Shown: positions 29,840 through 40,381, counted from the first letter of the stretch. The stretch is DNA of 64,000 nt from Pseudomonas lurida (GCF_002563895.1 NZ_PDJB01000001.1:1843501-1907500), one strand, 5' to 3'. The notes: a model not told the origin generated them from the letters alone. A program made the numbers and translations.

Positions 29840-30925
29840 GTGAGCAAGAGAGCCTATAACTTCTGTGCCGGTCCCGCGGCGCTTCCTGAAGCAGTCCTGC
29901 AGCGCGCGCAGGGTGAACTCCTCGACTGGCATGGAAAAGGCCTCTCCGTGATGGAAATGAGCCATCGCAGCGATGAGTTCGTGTCCATTGCCACCAAGGC
30001 CGAGCAGGATCTGCGCGACTTGCTGGACATCCCATCCAACTACAAAGTGTTGTTCCTGCAAGGCGGCGCCAGCCAGCAGTTCGCCCAGCTGCCGCTGAAC
30101 CTGCTGCCGGAAGACGGCACCGCCGACTACATCGACACCGGTATCTGGGGCCAGAAGGCCATTGAAGAGGCCTCCCGCTACGGCCACGTCAATGTGGCGG
30201 GCACCGCCAAGCCTTATGACTACTTCGCGATTCCAGGCCAGAACGAGTGGAAGCTGTCCAAGGACGCTGCCTACGTGCACTACGTCGCTAACGAAACCAT
30301 CGGCGGCCTGGAATTCGACTGGGTACCGGAAGTGGGCGACGTGCCGCTGGTGTGCGACATGTCCTCGGACATCCTCTCGCGCCCGATCGACGTGTCCAAG
30401 TACGGCATGATCTACGCCGGCGCGCAGAAGAACATCGGCCCGAGCGGCATCCTGGTCAACATCATCCGCGAAGACCTGCTCGGTCGTGCCCGTTCGCTCT
30501 GCCCGACCATGCTCAACTACAAGGTCGCGGCCGATAACGGCTCGATGTACAACACCCCGCCGGCGTTCGCCTGGTACTTGTCCGGCCTGGTCTTCGAGTG
30601 GCTGAAAGAGCAGGGCGGCGTAGCGGCCATGGGCAAGCTGAACGAAGAGAAGAAGCGCACCCTGTACGACTTCATCGACGCCAGCGGCCTGTACAGCAAC
30701 CCGATCAACCTGAGCGACCGCTCGTGGATGAACGTGCCGTTCCGCCTGGCTGACGATCGCCTGGACAAGCCATTCCTGGCCGGTGCCGACGAGCGCGGCC
30801 TGCTGAACCTCAAGGGCCATCGTTCGGTCGGTGGCATGCGCGCCTCCATCTACAACGCTGTCGACATCAACGCCATCAAGGCGCTGGTTGCCTACATGGC
30901 AGAGTTCGAAAAGGAACACGGCTAA
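29840..30925 (+). CDS. serC: Phosphoserine aminotransferase
   Basis: SerC makes phosphoserine and also serves pyridoxal phosphate synthesis. The 361-aa protein starts (GTG) SKRAYNFCAGPAALP; the PLP Lys is in AGAQKNIGPSG and the usual FLQGGASQQFAQ and RSVGGMRASIYNA are present. GTG 29840 is preferred to the upstream ATG at 29807 because it fits the family N-terminus. Its TAA shares a base with the pheA ATG, so serC heads the serC-pheA-hisC-tyrA/aroA-cmk operon. Confidence 0.95.
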   Translation: MSKRAYNFCAGPAALPEAVLQRAQGELLDWHGKGLSVMEMSHRSDEFVSIATKAEQDLRDLLDIPSNYKVLFLQGGASQQFAQLPLNLLPEDGTADYIDTGIWGQKAIEEASRYGHVNVAGTAKPYDYFAIPGQNEWKLSKDAAYVHYVANETIGGLEFDWVPEVGDVPLVCDMSSDILSRPIDVSKYGMIYAGAQKNIGPSGILVNIIREDLLGRARSLCPTMLNYKVAADNGSMYNTPPAFAWYLSGLVFEWLKEQGGVAAMGKLNEEKKRTLYDFIDASGLYSNPINLSDRSWMNVPFRLADDRLDKPFLAGADERGLLNLKGHRSVGGMRASIYNAVDINAIKALVAYMAEFEKEHG

Positions 30926-32019
30926 TGTCTGAGCAAGAACTCAAGGCCCTGCGTGTACGCATTGACAGCCTGGACGAGAAAGTCCTGGAGCTGATCAGTG
31001 AGCGCGCGCGGTGCGCCCAGGAAGTGGCACGGGTGAAAATGGCGTCCCTGGCGGAAGGCGAAGTGCCGGTGTTCTACCGCCCCGAGCGTGAAGCCCAGGT
31101 GCTCAAGCGCGTGATGGAACGCAACAAAGGCCCGTTGGGCAACGAAGAGATGGCGCGGTTGTTCCGTGAAATCATGTCCTCGTGCCTGGCCCTTGAGCAG
31201 CCGCTGAAAGTCGCCTATCTCGGCCCTGAAGGCACCTTCACCCAAGCGGCGGCCATGAAGCACTTCGGCCACGCGGTGATCAGCAAGCCCATGGCGGCGA
31301 TCGATGAAGTGTTCCGTGAAGTCGCGGCCGGTGCGGTGAACTTTGGCGTGGTGCCGGTGGAAAACTCCACCGAAGGCGCGGTCAACCACACGCTGGACAG
31401 TTTCCTCGAACACGACATGGTGATCTGTGGCGAAGTCGAGCTGCGTATCCACCACCACCTGCTGGTGGGCGAGAACACCAAGACCGACAGCATCAGCCGC
31501 ATCTACTCCCACGCCCAGTCCCTGGCCCAGTGCCGCAAGTGGCTGGATGCGCACTACCCGAATGTCGAGCGCGTGGCGGTCTCCAGCAACGCCGAGGCGG
31601 CCAAGCGGGTCAAGGGTGAGTGGAATTCGGCAGCCATCGCCGGTGACATGGCCGCGGGCCTTTACGGCCTGACGCGCCTGGCCGAGAAAATCGAGGATCG
31701 CCCGGACAACTCCACGCGCTTCCTGATGATCGGCAGCCAGGAAGTGCCGCCGACCGGCGACGACAAGACCTCGATCATCGTCTCCATGAGCAACAAGCCC
31801 GGCGCGCTGCATGAGCTGCTGGTGCCGTTCCACGATAACGGGATTGACCTGACGCGCATCGAGACACGTCCTTCGCGCAGCGGTAAGTGGACGTACGTGT
31901 TCTTTATCGACTTCATCGGCCACCACCGCGACCCGCTGGTCAAGGGTGTGCTCGAGAAAATCAGTCAGGAAGCCGTGGCACTCAAGGTGCTGGGCTCTTA
32001 CCCGAAAGCGGTTTTGTGA
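30925..32019 (+). CDS. pheA: Bifunctional chorismate mutase/prephenate dehydratase (P-protein)
   Basis: A 364-aa enzyme that turns chorismate into prephenate and then phenylpyruvate. An AroQ chorismate mutase helix bundle spans residues 1-90 (LRVRIDSLDEKVLELISERARCA). The prephenate dehydratase domain follows (LGPEGTFTQAAAMKHFG, VPVENSTEGAVNHTLD), and an ACT domain for phenylalanine feedback is at the end (SNKPGALHELL, RIETRPSR). It overlaps serC by one base. Confidence 0.96.
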   Translation: MSEQELKALRVRIDSLDEKVLELISERARCAQEVARVKMASLAEGEVPVFYRPEREAQVLKRVMERNKGPLGNEEMARLFREIMSSCLALEQPLKVAYLGPEGTFTQAAAMKHFGHAVISKPMAAIDEVFREVAAGAVNFGVVPVENSTEGAVNHTLDSFLEHDMVICGEVELRIHHHLLVGENTKTDSISRIYSHAQSLAQCRKWLDAHYPNVERVAVSSNAEAAKRVKGEWNSAAIAGDMAAGLYGLTRLAEKIEDRPDNSTRFLMIGSQEVPPTGDDKTSIIVSMSNKPGALHELLVPFHDNGIDLTRIETRPSRSGKWTYVFFIDFIGHHRDPLVKGVLEKISQEAVALKVLGSYPKAVL

Positions 32020-32028
32020 GGCTTTAAC

Positions 32029-33141
32029 ATGAGTGGCAACTTCCTCGCCCTGGCCCAGCCGGGCGTGCAACAACTGTCGCCTTACGTTCCGGGCAAGCCT
32101 GTGGACGAGCTGGCGCGTGAGTTGAACCTGGATCCTTCCAAGATCGTCAAGTTGGCGAGTAACGAGAACCCGCTGGGCCCTAGCCCCAAAGTCTTGGCGG
32201 CGATCCGTGAGGAATTGGCCGAGCTGACCCGCTACCCCGATGGCAACGGCTTTGCGCTCAAGTCCCTGCTGGCGCACAAGTGCCGGGTCGAACTGAACCA
32301 GGTGACCTTGGGTAACGGCTCCAACGACATCCTTGAGCTGGTCGGTCGTGCCTACCTCGCGCCGGGCTTGAACGCGGTGTTCAGTGAGCACGCGTTTGCG
32401 GTCTATCCGATCGTGACCCAGGCTGTCGGCGCCGACGCGCGCGTCATTCCTGCGAAGGACTGGGGCCATGACCTGCCGGCCATGCTGGCGGCCATCGACG
32501 CACAGACCCGCGTGGTGTTTATCGCCAACCCGAACAACCCGACCGGCACCTGGTTCGATGCCCAGGCGTTGGACGACTTCCTGCAAGACGTGCCGGAGCA
32601 CGTGCTGGTGGTGCTGGACGAGGCCTACATCGAGTATGCCGAGGGCAGCGACCTGCCGGACGGTCTCGATTTCCTGGCGGCGTACCCCAACTTGCTGGTC
32701 TCGCGCACCTTCTCCAAGGCGTATGGCCTGGCGTCGCTGCGCGTCGGCTATGGCCTGTCCACTGCGGTGGTCGCCGATGTGCTGAACCGCGTGCGCCAGC
32801 CGTTCAACGTCAACAGCCTCGCCCTGGCGGCAGCCTGTGCGGCGGTGAAGGATGCCGAGTACCTGGAAGAGGGCCGTCGCCTCAACGAAAGCGGCATGCT
32901 GCAGTTGCAGGACGGTTTCCGTGAGCTGGGCCTGGGCTGGATTCCGTCCAAGGGCAACTTCATCTGCGTCGACCTCGGCCAAGAGGCTGCCCCGGTATTC
33001 CAGGGCCTGTTGCGCGAAGGCGTGATCGTGCGTCCGGTGGCCAACTACGGCATGCCGAACCACCTGCGTATCACCATCGGTTTGCCGGCTGAAAACAGCC
33101 GCTTCCTGGAGGCGTTGGCCAAGGTCCTGGCTCGTGGTTGA
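32029..33141 (+). CDS. hisC: Histidinol-phosphate aminotransferase (HisC2 type)
   Basis: A 370-aa class I/II aminotransferase. The PLP Lys lies in VSRTFSKAYGLASLRVGYG; KLASNENPLGPSP and FIANPNNPTGTW are typical of HisC. Located between pheA and tyrA, this copy probably also transaminates aromatic keto acids, as suggested for HisC2 in pseudomonads, which have another hisC in the his operon. Confidence 0.92.
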   Translation: MSGNFLALAQPGVQQLSPYVPGKPVDELARELNLDPSKIVKLASNENPLGPSPKVLAAIREELAELTRYPDGNGFALKSLLAHKCRVELNQVTLGNGSNDILELVGRAYLAPGLNAVFSEHAFAVYPIVTQAVGADARVIPAKDWGHDLPAMLAAIDAQTRVVFIANPNNPTGTWFDAQALDDFLQDVPEHVLVVLDEAYIEYAEGSDLPDGLDFLAAYPNLLVSRTFSKAYGLASLRVGYGLSTAVVADVLNRVRQPFNVNSLALAAACAAVKDAEYLEEGRRLNESGMLQLQDGFRELGLGWIPSKGNFICVDLGQEAAPVFQGLLREGVIVRPVANYGMPNHLRITIGLPAENSRFLEALAKVLARG

Positions 33142-35380
33142 TGTCACTGCATTGCAACCTGCTGTGCCTATGATCGGTCGCCTGGTGGTGGTCGGCCTGG
33201 GGTTGATCGGCGGATCCTTCGCCAAAGGCCTGCGTGAAAGCGGGTTGTGTGGCGAAGTGGTTGGCGTGGACCTGGACCCGCAATCGCGCAAGTTGGCGGT
33301 TGAGTTGGGGGTGGTGGATCGCTGTGAGGCGGACCTGGCGCTCGCGTGCCAAGGCGCTGATGTGATCCAGCTGGCCGTGCCGATCCTGGCCATGGAGAAA
33401 TTGCTGGCCGTGTTGGCGGGCATGGACCTGGGCCAGGCGATCCTGACGGATGTCGGCAGTGCCAAGGGCAATGTGGTGCGCGCGGCGCAACAGGCGTTTG
33501 GCGGTATGCCAGCGCGTTTCGTGCCGGGCCATCCGATCGCCGGTTCCGAGCAGAGCGGGGTGGAGGCGTCGAATGCGCAGCTGTTCCGTCGTCACAAAGT
33601 GATCCTGACACCGCTGGAGCAAACCGATCCGGCGGCCTTGGCGGTGGTGGATCGCCTGTGGCGTGAGCTGGGGGCGGATGTCGAGCACATGCAGGTTGAG
33701 CGTCACGACGAAGTGCTGGCCGCGACCAGCCATCTGCCGCATTTGCTGGCATTTGGCCTGGTGGATTCCCTGGCCAAGCGCAACGAGAACCTCGAGATTT
33801 TCCGTTACGCCGCCGGTGGCTTCCGCGACTTCACGCGGATTGCCGGCAGCGACCCGGTGATGTGGCACGACATCTTCCTCGCCAATCGCGAAGCGGTGTT
33901 GCGCACCCTGGACACCTTCCGCAGCGACCTCGACGCCTTGCGCGACGCGGTTGATGCCGGCGATGGCCATCAATTATTGGGCGTGTTCACCCGTGCGCGG
34001 GTGGCGCGTGAGCATTTCAGCAAGATCCTGGCGCGCCGGGCCTACATGGAAACTGCTGTGAACACCGATGACCTGACCTTCCTCGCCAACCCGGGCGGCC
34101 GCTTGAGCGGACACATGCGGGTGCCGGGCGACAAGTCGATCTCCCATCGGTCGATCATGCTGGGTTCGTTGGCCGAGGGCGTGACCGAGGTCGAGGGTTT
34201 CCTCGAAGGTGAAGACGCCCTGGCGACCTTGCAGGCGTTTCGCGACATGGGCGTGGTCATCGAAGGCCCGCACCATGGGCGCGTGACCATCCATGGCGTG
34301 GGCTTGCATGGCTTGAAGCCAGCGCCGGGGCCTATCTATCTCGGTAATTCGGGAACCTCCATGCGCCTGCTGTCGGGCCTGCTGGCCGCGCAGCGCTTCG
34401 ACAGCGTGCTGACGGGCGACGCTTCGCTGTCCAAGCGCCCGATGAACCGCGTCGCCAAGCCGCTGCAGGAAATGGGCGCAGTGATCGAGACGGGGCCGCA
34501 AGGGCGCCCGCCGCTGACGATCCGTGGCGGCCAATCCTTGAAAGGCCTGACCTACGCCATGCCGATGGCCAGTGCCCAGGTCAAATCCTGCCTGTTGCTG
34601 GCGGGGTTGTATGCCGAGGGCAAGACTGCGGTGATCGAGCCTGCGCCGACCCGAGACCACACCGAGCGCATGTTGCGCGGTTTTGGTTATCCGGTCGCGG
34701 TGGAGGGGGCGACGGCTTCGCTGGAGTCGGGCCATACCTTGACCGCTACCCATATAGAGGTGCCAGGGGACATTTCCTCGTCGGCGTTCTTCCTGGTGGC
34801 CGCTTCGATCGCCGAGGGCTCCGAGTTGTTGCTGGAGCATGTAGGTGTCAATCCGACGCGTACGGGTGTCATCGATATCCTGCGCCTGATGGGGGCGGAC
34901 ATCACCCTGCAAAACCAGCGCGAAGTCGGCGGCGAGCCGGTTGCCGACCTACGGGTGCGCGCGGCGAAGCTGAAAGGGATCGACATTCCCGAAGCACTGG
35001 TGCCGTTGGCAATCGATGAGTTCCCGGTGCTGTTCATCGCAGCAGCCTGTGCCGAGGGGCGTACCGTGTTGCGAGGCGCACAAGAGCTGCGCGTGAAGGA
35101 ATCCGACCGCATCCAGGTCATGGCCGACGGTCTGCTGGCGTTGGGCGTGAAGTGTGAACCAACCCCTGATGGGATTATCATTGACGGTGGCCTGATGGGC
35201 GGTGGTGAAGTCCATGCCCATGGCGATCACCGGATTGCCATGGCGTTCAGCGTTGCTTCCCTGCGGGCGGCGGTGCCGATTCGTATCCGTGACTGCGCCA
35301 ATGTTGCTACGTCTTTTCCGAACTTTCTTACACTGTGTGCCCAAGTCGGCATCCGTGTTGCCCAAGAGGCTCAATTGTGA
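33134..35380 (+). CDS. tyrA-aroA: Fused prephenate dehydrogenase / 3-phosphoshikimate 1-carboxyvinyltransferase
   Basis: A 748-aa fusion. Residues about 13-300 are TyrA (cyclohexadienyl dehydrogenase) with the NAD motif [21 protein letters not shown] and [10 protein letters not shown]. Residues about 315-748 are AroA (EPSP synthase) with [20 protein letters not shown] and the C-terminal VKESDRIQ and GDHRIAM. It joins an early and a late step of aromatic amino acid synthesis; the fusion is usual in Pseudomonas. GTG 33134 overlaps the hisC stop by eight bases and has AAGG upstream; ATG 33170 is an alternative. Confidence 0.95.
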   Translation: MVDVTALQPAVPMIGRLVVVGLGLIGGSFAKGLRESGLCGEVVGVDLDPQSRKLAVELGVVDRCEADLALACQGADVIQLAVPILAMEKLLAVLAGMDLGQAILTDVGSAKGNVVRAAQQAFGGMPARFVPGHPIAGSEQSGVEASNAQLFRRHKVILTPLEQTDPAALAVVDRLWRELGADVEHMQVERHDEVLAATSHLPHLLAFGLVDSLAKRNENLEIFRYAAGGFRDFTRIAGSDPVMWHDIFLANREAVLRTLDTFRSDLDALRDAVDAGDGHQLLGVFTRARVAREHFSKILARRAYMETAVNTDDLTFLANPGGRLSGHMRVPGDKSISHRSIMLGSLAEGVTEVEGFLEGEDALATLQAFRDMGVVIEGPHHGRVTIHGVGLHGLKPAPGPIYLGNSGTSMRLLSGLLAAQRFDSVLTGDASLSKRPMNRVAKPLQEMGAVIETGPQGRPPLTIRGGQSLKGLTYAMPMASAQVKSCLLLAGLYAEGKTAVIEPAPTRDHTERMLRGFGYPVAVEGATASLESGHTLTATHIEVPGDISSSAFFLVAASIAEGSELLLEHVGVNPTRTGVIDILRLMGADITLQNQREVGGEPVADLRVRAAKLKGIDIPEALVPLAIDEFPVLFIAAACAEGRTVLRGAQELRVKESDRIQVMADGLLALGVKCEPTPDGIIIDGGLMGGGEVHAHGDHRIAMAFSVASLRAAVPIRIRDCANVATSFPNFLTLCAQVGIRVAQEAQL

Positions 35381-36066
35381 ATATCAAAGCACCGGTGATT
35401 ACCATCGACGGGCCAAGTGGCTCGGGCAAAGGCACGATCGCCGGCATCCTGGCCAAGCGCCTGGGCTGGTGCCTGCTGGATTCGGGCGCGTTGTACCGCT
35501 TGCTGGCGTTTGCCGCTCGCAACCATGGCGTCGACCTGACCAACGAAGAATCCCTGAAGCTGCTGGCAGCGCACCTCGACGTGCAGTTCGTCGGCGCGAC
35601 GGAAGGTCATCCCCAGCGCATCATCCTCGAAGGGGACGATGTGACGGATGACCTGCGTAATGAACAAGTCGGCTCCTGGGCTTCCCAGGTTGCCGCGCTG
35701 CCGGCCGTGCGCGATGCGCTGCTGCAGCGTCAGCGGGCTTTCCAGGAGCCGCCGGGGCTGGTGGCCGATGGCCGTGACATGGGGACCGTGGTGTTTCCCG
35801 ACGCGCCATTGAAGATTTTCCTGACCGCCAGCGCAGAGGAGCGAGCTCGCCGCCGTTACTTGCAGTTGAAGGGCAAAGTCGATGGTGTTAGTCTGTCGAG
35901 TCTGCTAGATGAGATCCGTGCACGCGATGAGCGTGATACCCAGCGCGCAGTAGCCCCGCTCAAGCCGGCGGCTGATGCCATACAGCTGGATTCCACGGAG
36001 CTGTCCATCGAGCAGGTGCTGGAACGCATCATGAGCGAGATCGCCATTCGCGATATCGCCGGGTGA
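35377..36066 (+). CDS. cmk: Cytidylate kinase
   Basis: Cmk phosphorylates CMP and dCMP. The 229-aa protein has the P-loop [13 protein letters not shown] at residues 9-20, [27 protein letters not shown] and the [13 protein letters not shown] lid. The GTG start at 35377 overlaps the preceding TGA (GTGA). A hairpin lies between it and rpsA. Confidence 0.96.
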   Translation: MNIKAPVITIDGPSGSGKGTIAGILAKRLGWCLLDSGALYRLLAFAARNHGVDLTNEESLKLLAAHLDVQFVGATEGHPQRIILEGDDVTDDLRNEQVGSWASQVAALPAVRDALLQRQRAFQEPPGLVADGRDMGTVVFPDAPLKIFLTASAEERARRRYLQLKGKVDGVSLSSLLDEIRARDERDTQRAVAPLKPAADAIQLDSTELSIEQVLERIMSEIAIRDIAG

Positions 36067-36068
36067 CC

Positions 36069-36113
36069 AAGAAGGCCGCAGGGGACCAGTCATAGTCCTG
36101 TGGTGCTTCTTTT
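36069..36113 (+). terminator. Hairpin with T run between cmk and rpsA
   Basis: AGAAGGCCGCAGGGGAC pairs, with some G-U pairs, with AGTCCTGTGGTGCTTCT and is followed by TTTT. It may end the aromatic operon or attenuate read-through into rpsA. A separate rpsA promoter would then lie in 36113-36170. Confidence 0.6.
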
Positions 36114-36185
36114 AATTGAAACTGACCCATACCGTCTGGGGTGTGGAGATGGGCGTATTCTTCGCCCTTATCAACAGGAATTAAA

Positions 36186-37880
36186 ATGAGCGAAAGCTTT
36201 GCGGAACTCTTTGAAGAAAGCCTAAAAACCCTGAACCTTCAGGCAGGCTCCATCATCACCGGTGTTATCGTTGATATCGATTACCAAGCTCGCTGGGTAA
36301 CCGTTCACGCTGGTCTGAAGTCTGAAGCTCTGATCCCGCTGGAACAGTTCTACAACGATGCTGGTGACCTGACTATCAATGTCGGTGACGAAGTTCACGT
36401 TGCTCTGGACTCGGTTGAAGACGGTTTCGGTGAAACCAAGCTGTCCCGTGAAAAAGCCAAGCGCGCTGAATGCTGGATTGTTCTCGAAGCAGCCTTCGCA
36501 GCTGAAGAAGTGGTCAAGGGCGTTATCAACGGTAAGGTTAAAGGCGGCTTCACTGTCGACGTTAACGGCATCCGTGCGTTCCTGCCAGGTTCTTTGGTCG
36601 ACGTTCGTCCAGTGCGCGACACCACGCACCTGGAAGGCAAAGAACTCGAATTCAAGGTCATCAAGCTCGACCAGAAACGCAACAACGTTGTCGTTTCCCG
36701 TCGCAGCGTCCTGGAAGCAGAGAACTCCGCCGAGCGTGAAGCTCTGCTGGAATCCCTGCAGGAAGGCCAACAAGTCAAAGGTATCGTCAAAAACCTCACC
36801 GACTACGGCGCATTCGTCGACCTGGGTGGCGTGGATGGCCTGCTGCACATTACCGACATGGCTTGGAAGCGTATCAAGCATCCTTCCGAAATCGTCAACG
36901 TTGGCGACGAGATCGATGTCAAGGTTCTGAAATACGATCGCGAGCGCAACCGTGTTTCCCTGGGCCTGAAGCAACTGGGTGAAGATCCATGGGTTGCTAT
37001 CAAAGCGCGTTATCCAGAAAGCACTCGCGTGACCGCGCGTGTTACCAACCTGACCGACTACGGCTGCTTCGCTGAGCTGGAAGAAGGCGTGGAAGGCCTG
37101 GTACACGTTTCCGAAATGGACTGGACCAACAAGAACATCCACCCTTCGAAAGTCGTACAAGTCGGCGACGAAGTGGAAGTTATGGTTCTGGACATCGACG
37201 AAGAGCGTCGTCGTATCTCCCTGGGCATCAAGCAGTGCAAATCTAACCCATGGGAAGATTTCTCTGGCCAGTTCAACAAGGGCGATAAAATCTCCGGCAC
37301 CATCAAGTCGATCACCGATTTCGGTATCTTCATTGGTCTGGACGGCGGCATCGACGGCCTGGTTCACCTGTCCGACATCTCCTGGAACGAAGTGGGCGAA
37401 GAAGCTGTTCGTCGTTTCAAGAAGGGCGACGAGCTGGACACCGTTATCCTGTCGGTTGACCCAGAGCGTGAGCGTATCTCCCTGGGCATCAAGCAACTGG
37501 AAAGCGACCCGTTCTCTGAATACGTTCAGGACAACGACAAAGGCGCAATCGTTAAGGGCACTGTGAAAGAAGTTGACGCTAAAGGCGCCATCATCACTCT
37601 GGCCGACGATATCGAAGCGACTCTGAAAGCCTCCGAAATCAGCCGTGACCGCGTTGAAGACGCGCGCAACGTTCTGAAAGAAGGCCAGGAAGTAGAAGCC
37701 AAGATCATCAGCGTTGACCGCAAGAGCCGCGTAATCCAGCTCTCCATCAAGTCGAAAGACGATGCTGAAGAGAAAGAAGCAATCCAGAGCCTGCGCGACA
37801 AGCCAGCTACCTCTGAAATTGCTGCTGGTCCTACCACTCTGGGTGACCTGCTGCGTGCACAAATGGAAAAACAGAACTAA
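36186..37880 (+). CDS. rpsA: 30S ribosomal protein S1
   Basis: The 564-aa product has six S1 repeats; the later ones are marked by motifs such as [29 protein letters not shown] and [31 protein letters not shown]1 binds mRNA and helps start translation of structured or weak-SD messages. The ATG at 36186 gives the standard [13 protein letters not shown] start. Codon use is strongly biased as in ribosomal genes. A terminator follows. Confidence 0.98.
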   Translation: MSESFAELFEESLKTLNLQAGSIITGVIVDIDYQARWVTVHAGLKSEALIPLEQFYNDAGDLTINVGDEVHVALDSVEDGFGETKLSREKAKRAECWIVLEAAFAAEEVVKGVINGKVKGGFTVDVNGIRAFLPGSLVDVRPVRDTTHLEGKELEFKVIKLDQKRNNVVVSRRSVLEAENSAEREALLESLQEGQQVKGIVKNLTDYGAFVDLGGVDGLLHITDMAWKRIKHPSEIVNVGDEIDVKVLKYDRERNRVSLGLKQLGEDPWVAIKARYPESTRVTARVTNLTDYGCFAELEEGVEGLVHVSEMDWTNKNIHPSKVVQVGDEVEVMVLDIDEERRRISLGIKQCKSNPWEDFSGQFNKGDKISGTIKSITDFGIFIGLDGGIDGLVHLSDISWNEVGEEAVRRFKKGDELDTVILSVDPERERISLGIKQLESDPFSEYVQDNDKGAIVKGTVKEVDAKGAIITLADDIEATLKASEISRDRVEDARNVLKEGQEVEAKIISVDRKSRVIQLSIKSKDDAEEKEAIQSLRDKPATSEIAAGPTTLGDLLRAQMEKQN

Positions 37881-37901
37881 GTTCTGTCAGACCATAGAAA
37901 A

Positions 37902-37926
37902 AGGGCGACTTCGGTCGCCCTTTTTT
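37902..37926 (+). terminator. rpsA terminator
   Basis: GGCGAC-TTCG-GTCGCC stem with a stable UUCG-type loop, AAAG on the 5' side and six T after it; 22 bases past the rpsA stop. Confidence 0.92.
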
Positions 37927-38041
37927 GTGCCTGAAATTTATTGAATCAACAACCGAGAACCGGGGCGTATAGCTCACTGTCAGAACTGACTATAGTCTTA
38001 ACAAAAACGCGTTCAGCGTGGTTGCTTCAATAAGGATATGA

Positions 38042-38326
38042 ATGAACAGACTTATCGTAATAATCGCAGTGCTCATGCTCGCGGGCTGCTCTGCCACCAG
38101 TGCCAAGACCCACGCCAAGCGCGGCGTCAGCGGCATTGAGGTCGATTGCTCAGGGCTGGGTAACAAGTGGGAGAAGTGCGAGAAGCGAGCGGCCCGCGAA
38201 TGCAAGATGCAGGGCTACAAGGTCATCACCCGATCCAGCGACGCCAAGGATGAGGAGGGTGACTATCCTTTCGGCTGGAACCCCGCCGGCGCGGTAACGC
38301 GAACCATGCTGGTGATCTGTAATTGA
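38042..38326 (+). CDS. Small predicted lipoprotein
   Basis: A 94-aa protein whose start MNRLIVIIAVLMLAGC contains a lipobox (LAGC) with the lipidated Cys at residue 16. Ser after the Cys suggests outer-membrane sorting. The mature part has Cys at CSGLGNKWEKCEKRAARECK and ICN at the end, so disulfides are possible. Similar short proteins occur in pseudomonads without known function. AAGGA precedes the start. Confidence 0.75.
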   Translation: MNRLIVIIAVLMLAGCSATSAKTHAKRGVSGIEVDCSGLGNKWEKCEKRAARECKMQGYKVITRSSDAKDEEGDYPFGWNPAGAVTRTMLVICN

Positions 38327-38458
38327 CGATGGAATCGACCTATAGCGGGTTGTCATCTATCCTGCAGATAAGTTGTCGAGCGGGCTGTTCAAATTCATCA
38401 AGTCATGCTAAAACCTTCGAAGCGCTTTTCCTAGCTGCTTGAAAAAGAAGGGAAAAAT

Positions 38459-38755
38459 ATGACGAAGTCGGAGTTGATCGAACGAATTGTCACCCATCAA
38501 GGGCTGCTCTCATCCAAGGATGTGGAGCTGGCTATCAAGACCATGCTCGAGCAAATGTCCCAGTGCCTGGCGACCGGGGATCGGATTGAGATCCGTGGGT
38601 TTGGCAGCTTCTCGCTGCACTACCGCGCACCGCGAGTGGGGCGCAACCCTAAGACTGGGCAGTCGGTGAGTCTGGATGGGAAGTTTGTGCCTCATTTCAA
38701 GCCGGGGAAGGAACTGCGGGATCGGGTGAATGAGGATGAGGAAGAGGGGCTTTGA
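38459..38755 (+). CDS. ihfB: Integration host factor subunit beta
   Basis: IHF-beta (HimD) pairs with IHF-alpha to bend DNA. The 98-aa protein has the full HU/IHF fold: [37 protein letters not shown] with the intercalating Pro, and [16 protein letters not shown]. It is in its usual place after rpsA and 24 bases before lapA. Confidence 0.97.
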   Translation: MTKSELIERIVTHQGLLSSKDVELAIKTMLEQMSQCLATGDRIEIRGFGSFSLHYRAPRVGRNPKTGQSVSLDGKFVPHFKPGKELRDRVNEDEEEGL

Positions 38756-38779
38756 TTCGATTTTGCCTCGGAGAAGATC

Positions 38780-39010
38780 ATGCTTAGATTCAAGCGCGTT
38801 TTACTGGCAGTGTTCGTCCTATTATTGGCTCTGGTTGTATTGGCCTTTGTACTGGAGAACCAACAAGCTGCGTCATTATCTTTTCTTGGCTGGACCACGG
38901 CTGAGCTTCCAGTTTCAGTTTTCGTGACACTGGGTCTAATCGTTGGATTGGCTGTCGGGCCTGCATTGAGCCTGCTACTCGGGCGCAAACGTTCGGGTTT
39001 GAAGAACTAG
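38780..39010 (+). CDS. lapA: LapA-domain membrane protein
   Basis: A 76-aa protein with two hydrophobic segments (residues about 6-25 and 42-66) and the ENQQAASLSFLGW loop of the LapA (YciS/DUF1049) family. In E. coli LapA works with LapB in control of LPS synthesis at the inner membrane. Here it follows ihfB, as in other pseudomonads. Confidence 0.8.
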   Translation: MLRFKRVLLAVFVLLLALVVLAFVLENQQAASLSFLGWTTAELPVSVFVTLGLIVGLAVGPALSLLLGRKRSGLKN

Positions 39011-39017
39011 CCGTTGC

Positions 39018-39036
39018 AAAGAGCTGCCGGCTCTTT
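39018..39036 (+). terminator. Hairpin after lapA
   Basis: AAAGAGC-TGCCG-GCTCTTT perfect stem directly after the lapA stop; the following bases (CCTGTATTG) are only moderately T-rich. Confidence 0.6.
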
Positions 39037-39346
39037 CCTGTATTGTCTGTGAGATTCAGATATCAGTCGCCACGTGGAAGGCGGCTGAAAGTCGCGCATA
39101 CGTGATCGCTTTTGACTTTGAGGGTGCAGGGCTTAAAATAGTGGTCAATTTCAACCCCTTCATCTTTAACTGCACCACACAACGCTGATTTTTCAGCCTG
39201 CATGCCATCAAGCTTCGACGTTTTCCTTGAGTCTCTTGACCTCCGAGCCATTGCCGGGGACGAGTAGGTTATGTTGGTCAGCAGGTTTTGAGGTGAGTGG
39301 CCGGCTAAAAGCTTGTCGTGCTGTGCGGGTTGCTCTAGGACCTATT
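39037..39346 (+). promoter_or_regulatory. Region upstream of the plus-strand O-antigen operon
   Basis: A 310-base stretch where pseudomonads often carry wzz. No wzz or other convincing gene is seen, and I find no ops/JUMPStart sequence. A promoter for wbjB is expected; AGGA lies before its ATG. Confidence 0.4.
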
Positions 39347-40381
39347 ATGTTTAGCGGAAAAACGCTTCTTATCACTGGCGGTACCGGCTCTTTCGGTAAT
39401 GCGGTTCTTAAACGCTTCCTCGACAGTGACATTGCTGAAATTCGCATCTTCAGCCGAGATGAGAAGAAGCAAGATGATATGCGCAAGCGTTACGCCAATC
39501 CCAAGCTGAAATTCTATATTGGCGATGTGCGCGACTATCAAAGTGTCCTTAACGCTACCCGCGGTGTTGACTATATTTTTCACGCCGCAGCGCTCAAGCA
39601 GGTTCCTTCCTGTGAGTTTCACCCGATGGAAGCGGTCAAGACCAATATCATCGGCACTGAGAATGTGCTCGAAGCCGCCATTCAGAACACCGTTAAACGT
39701 GTTGTATGCCTTAGCACCGACAAGGCGGTCTACCCTATCAATGCCATGGGGATATCCAAGGCGATGATGGAAAAGGTGATGGTTGCCAAGTCCCGCAATG
39801 TGGATGACGAAAAAACCGTCATCTGCGGTACTCGCTACGGTAACGTCATGGCTTCCCGCGGTTCTGTGATTCCTTTGTTTATCGAGCAGATTCGAGCGGA
39901 TCAGGCATTGACCTTGACCGACCCGAACATGACGCGTTTTATGATGACGCTCGCGGATGCCGTCGACCTGGTGTTGTATGCGTTCGAGCATGGTCGCAAT
40001 GGCGATCTCTTCGTGCAGAAAGCGCCGGCTGCTACGGTCGAGACCCTCGCCAAGGCACTCACCGCAATGGTTGGCAAACCTGAGCATCCGATACAGGTCA
40101 TCGGAACTCGACACGGTGAGAAGTTGTTTGAAGCACTCCTCAGTCGTGAAGAGATGGCGTGCGCCGAAGACAAGGGTGACTACTATCGTGTTCCTCCAGA
40201 TTTGCGCGATCTGAACTACTCCAAGTTCGTGGAGTTGGGCGAAGAAAAAATCTCTCGAACTGAAGACTACAATTCCCATAACACCGAAAGGTTGGATGTG
40301 GCTGGCATGCAGCGTCTCTTGCTCAAGCTCGATTTCATGCAGGCTATCCAGCGTGGCGAACATGCTACGCCGGAGGAGTGA
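39347..40381 (+). CDS. wbjB: UDP-GlcNAc 4,6-dehydratase/5-epimerase (WbjB/FnlA/CapE)
   Basis: First enzyme of UDP-N-acetyl-L-fucosamine synthesis. The 344-aa SDR starts FSGKTLLITGGTGSFGNAVL and has FHAAALKQVPSCE. The triad is of the S-M-K kind (STDKAVYPINAMGISK) in which Met replaces the usual Tyr, a mark of this dehydratase group. The ATG at 39347 is preceded by AGGA. It heads the operon wbjB-C-D. Confidence 0.92.
   Translation: MFSGKTLLITGGTGSFGNAVLKRFLDSDIAEIRIFSRDEKKQDDMRKRYANPKLKFYIGDVRDYQSVLNATRGVDYIFHAAALKQVPSCEFHPMEAVKTNIIGTENVLEAAIQNTVKRVVCLSTDKAVYPINAMGISKAMMEKVMVAKSRNVDDEKTVICGTRYGNVMASRGSVIPLFIEQIRADQALTLTDPNMTRFMMTLADAVDLVLYAFEHGRNGDLFVQKAPAATVETLAKALTAMVGKPEHPIQVIGTRHGEKLFEALLSREEMACAEDKGDYYRVPPDLRDLNYSKFVELGEEKISRTEDYNSHNTERLDVAGMQRLLLKLDFMQAIQRGEHATPEE

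Noticed and set aside
30922..33471. 849-codon open frame opposite pheA and hisC
   Set aside because: It spans two well-identified plus-strand genes and shows no family motif; an effect of codon bias.
36222..37862. 546-codon open frame opposite rpsA
   Set aside because: A shadow of the strongly biased S1 gene, with repeats that only mirror the S1 repeats.
39063..39251. 62-codon open frame on the minus strand upstream of wbjB
   Set aside because: It has no family match I can name and lies in the expected promoter region; possibly an old gene remnant but not supportable.
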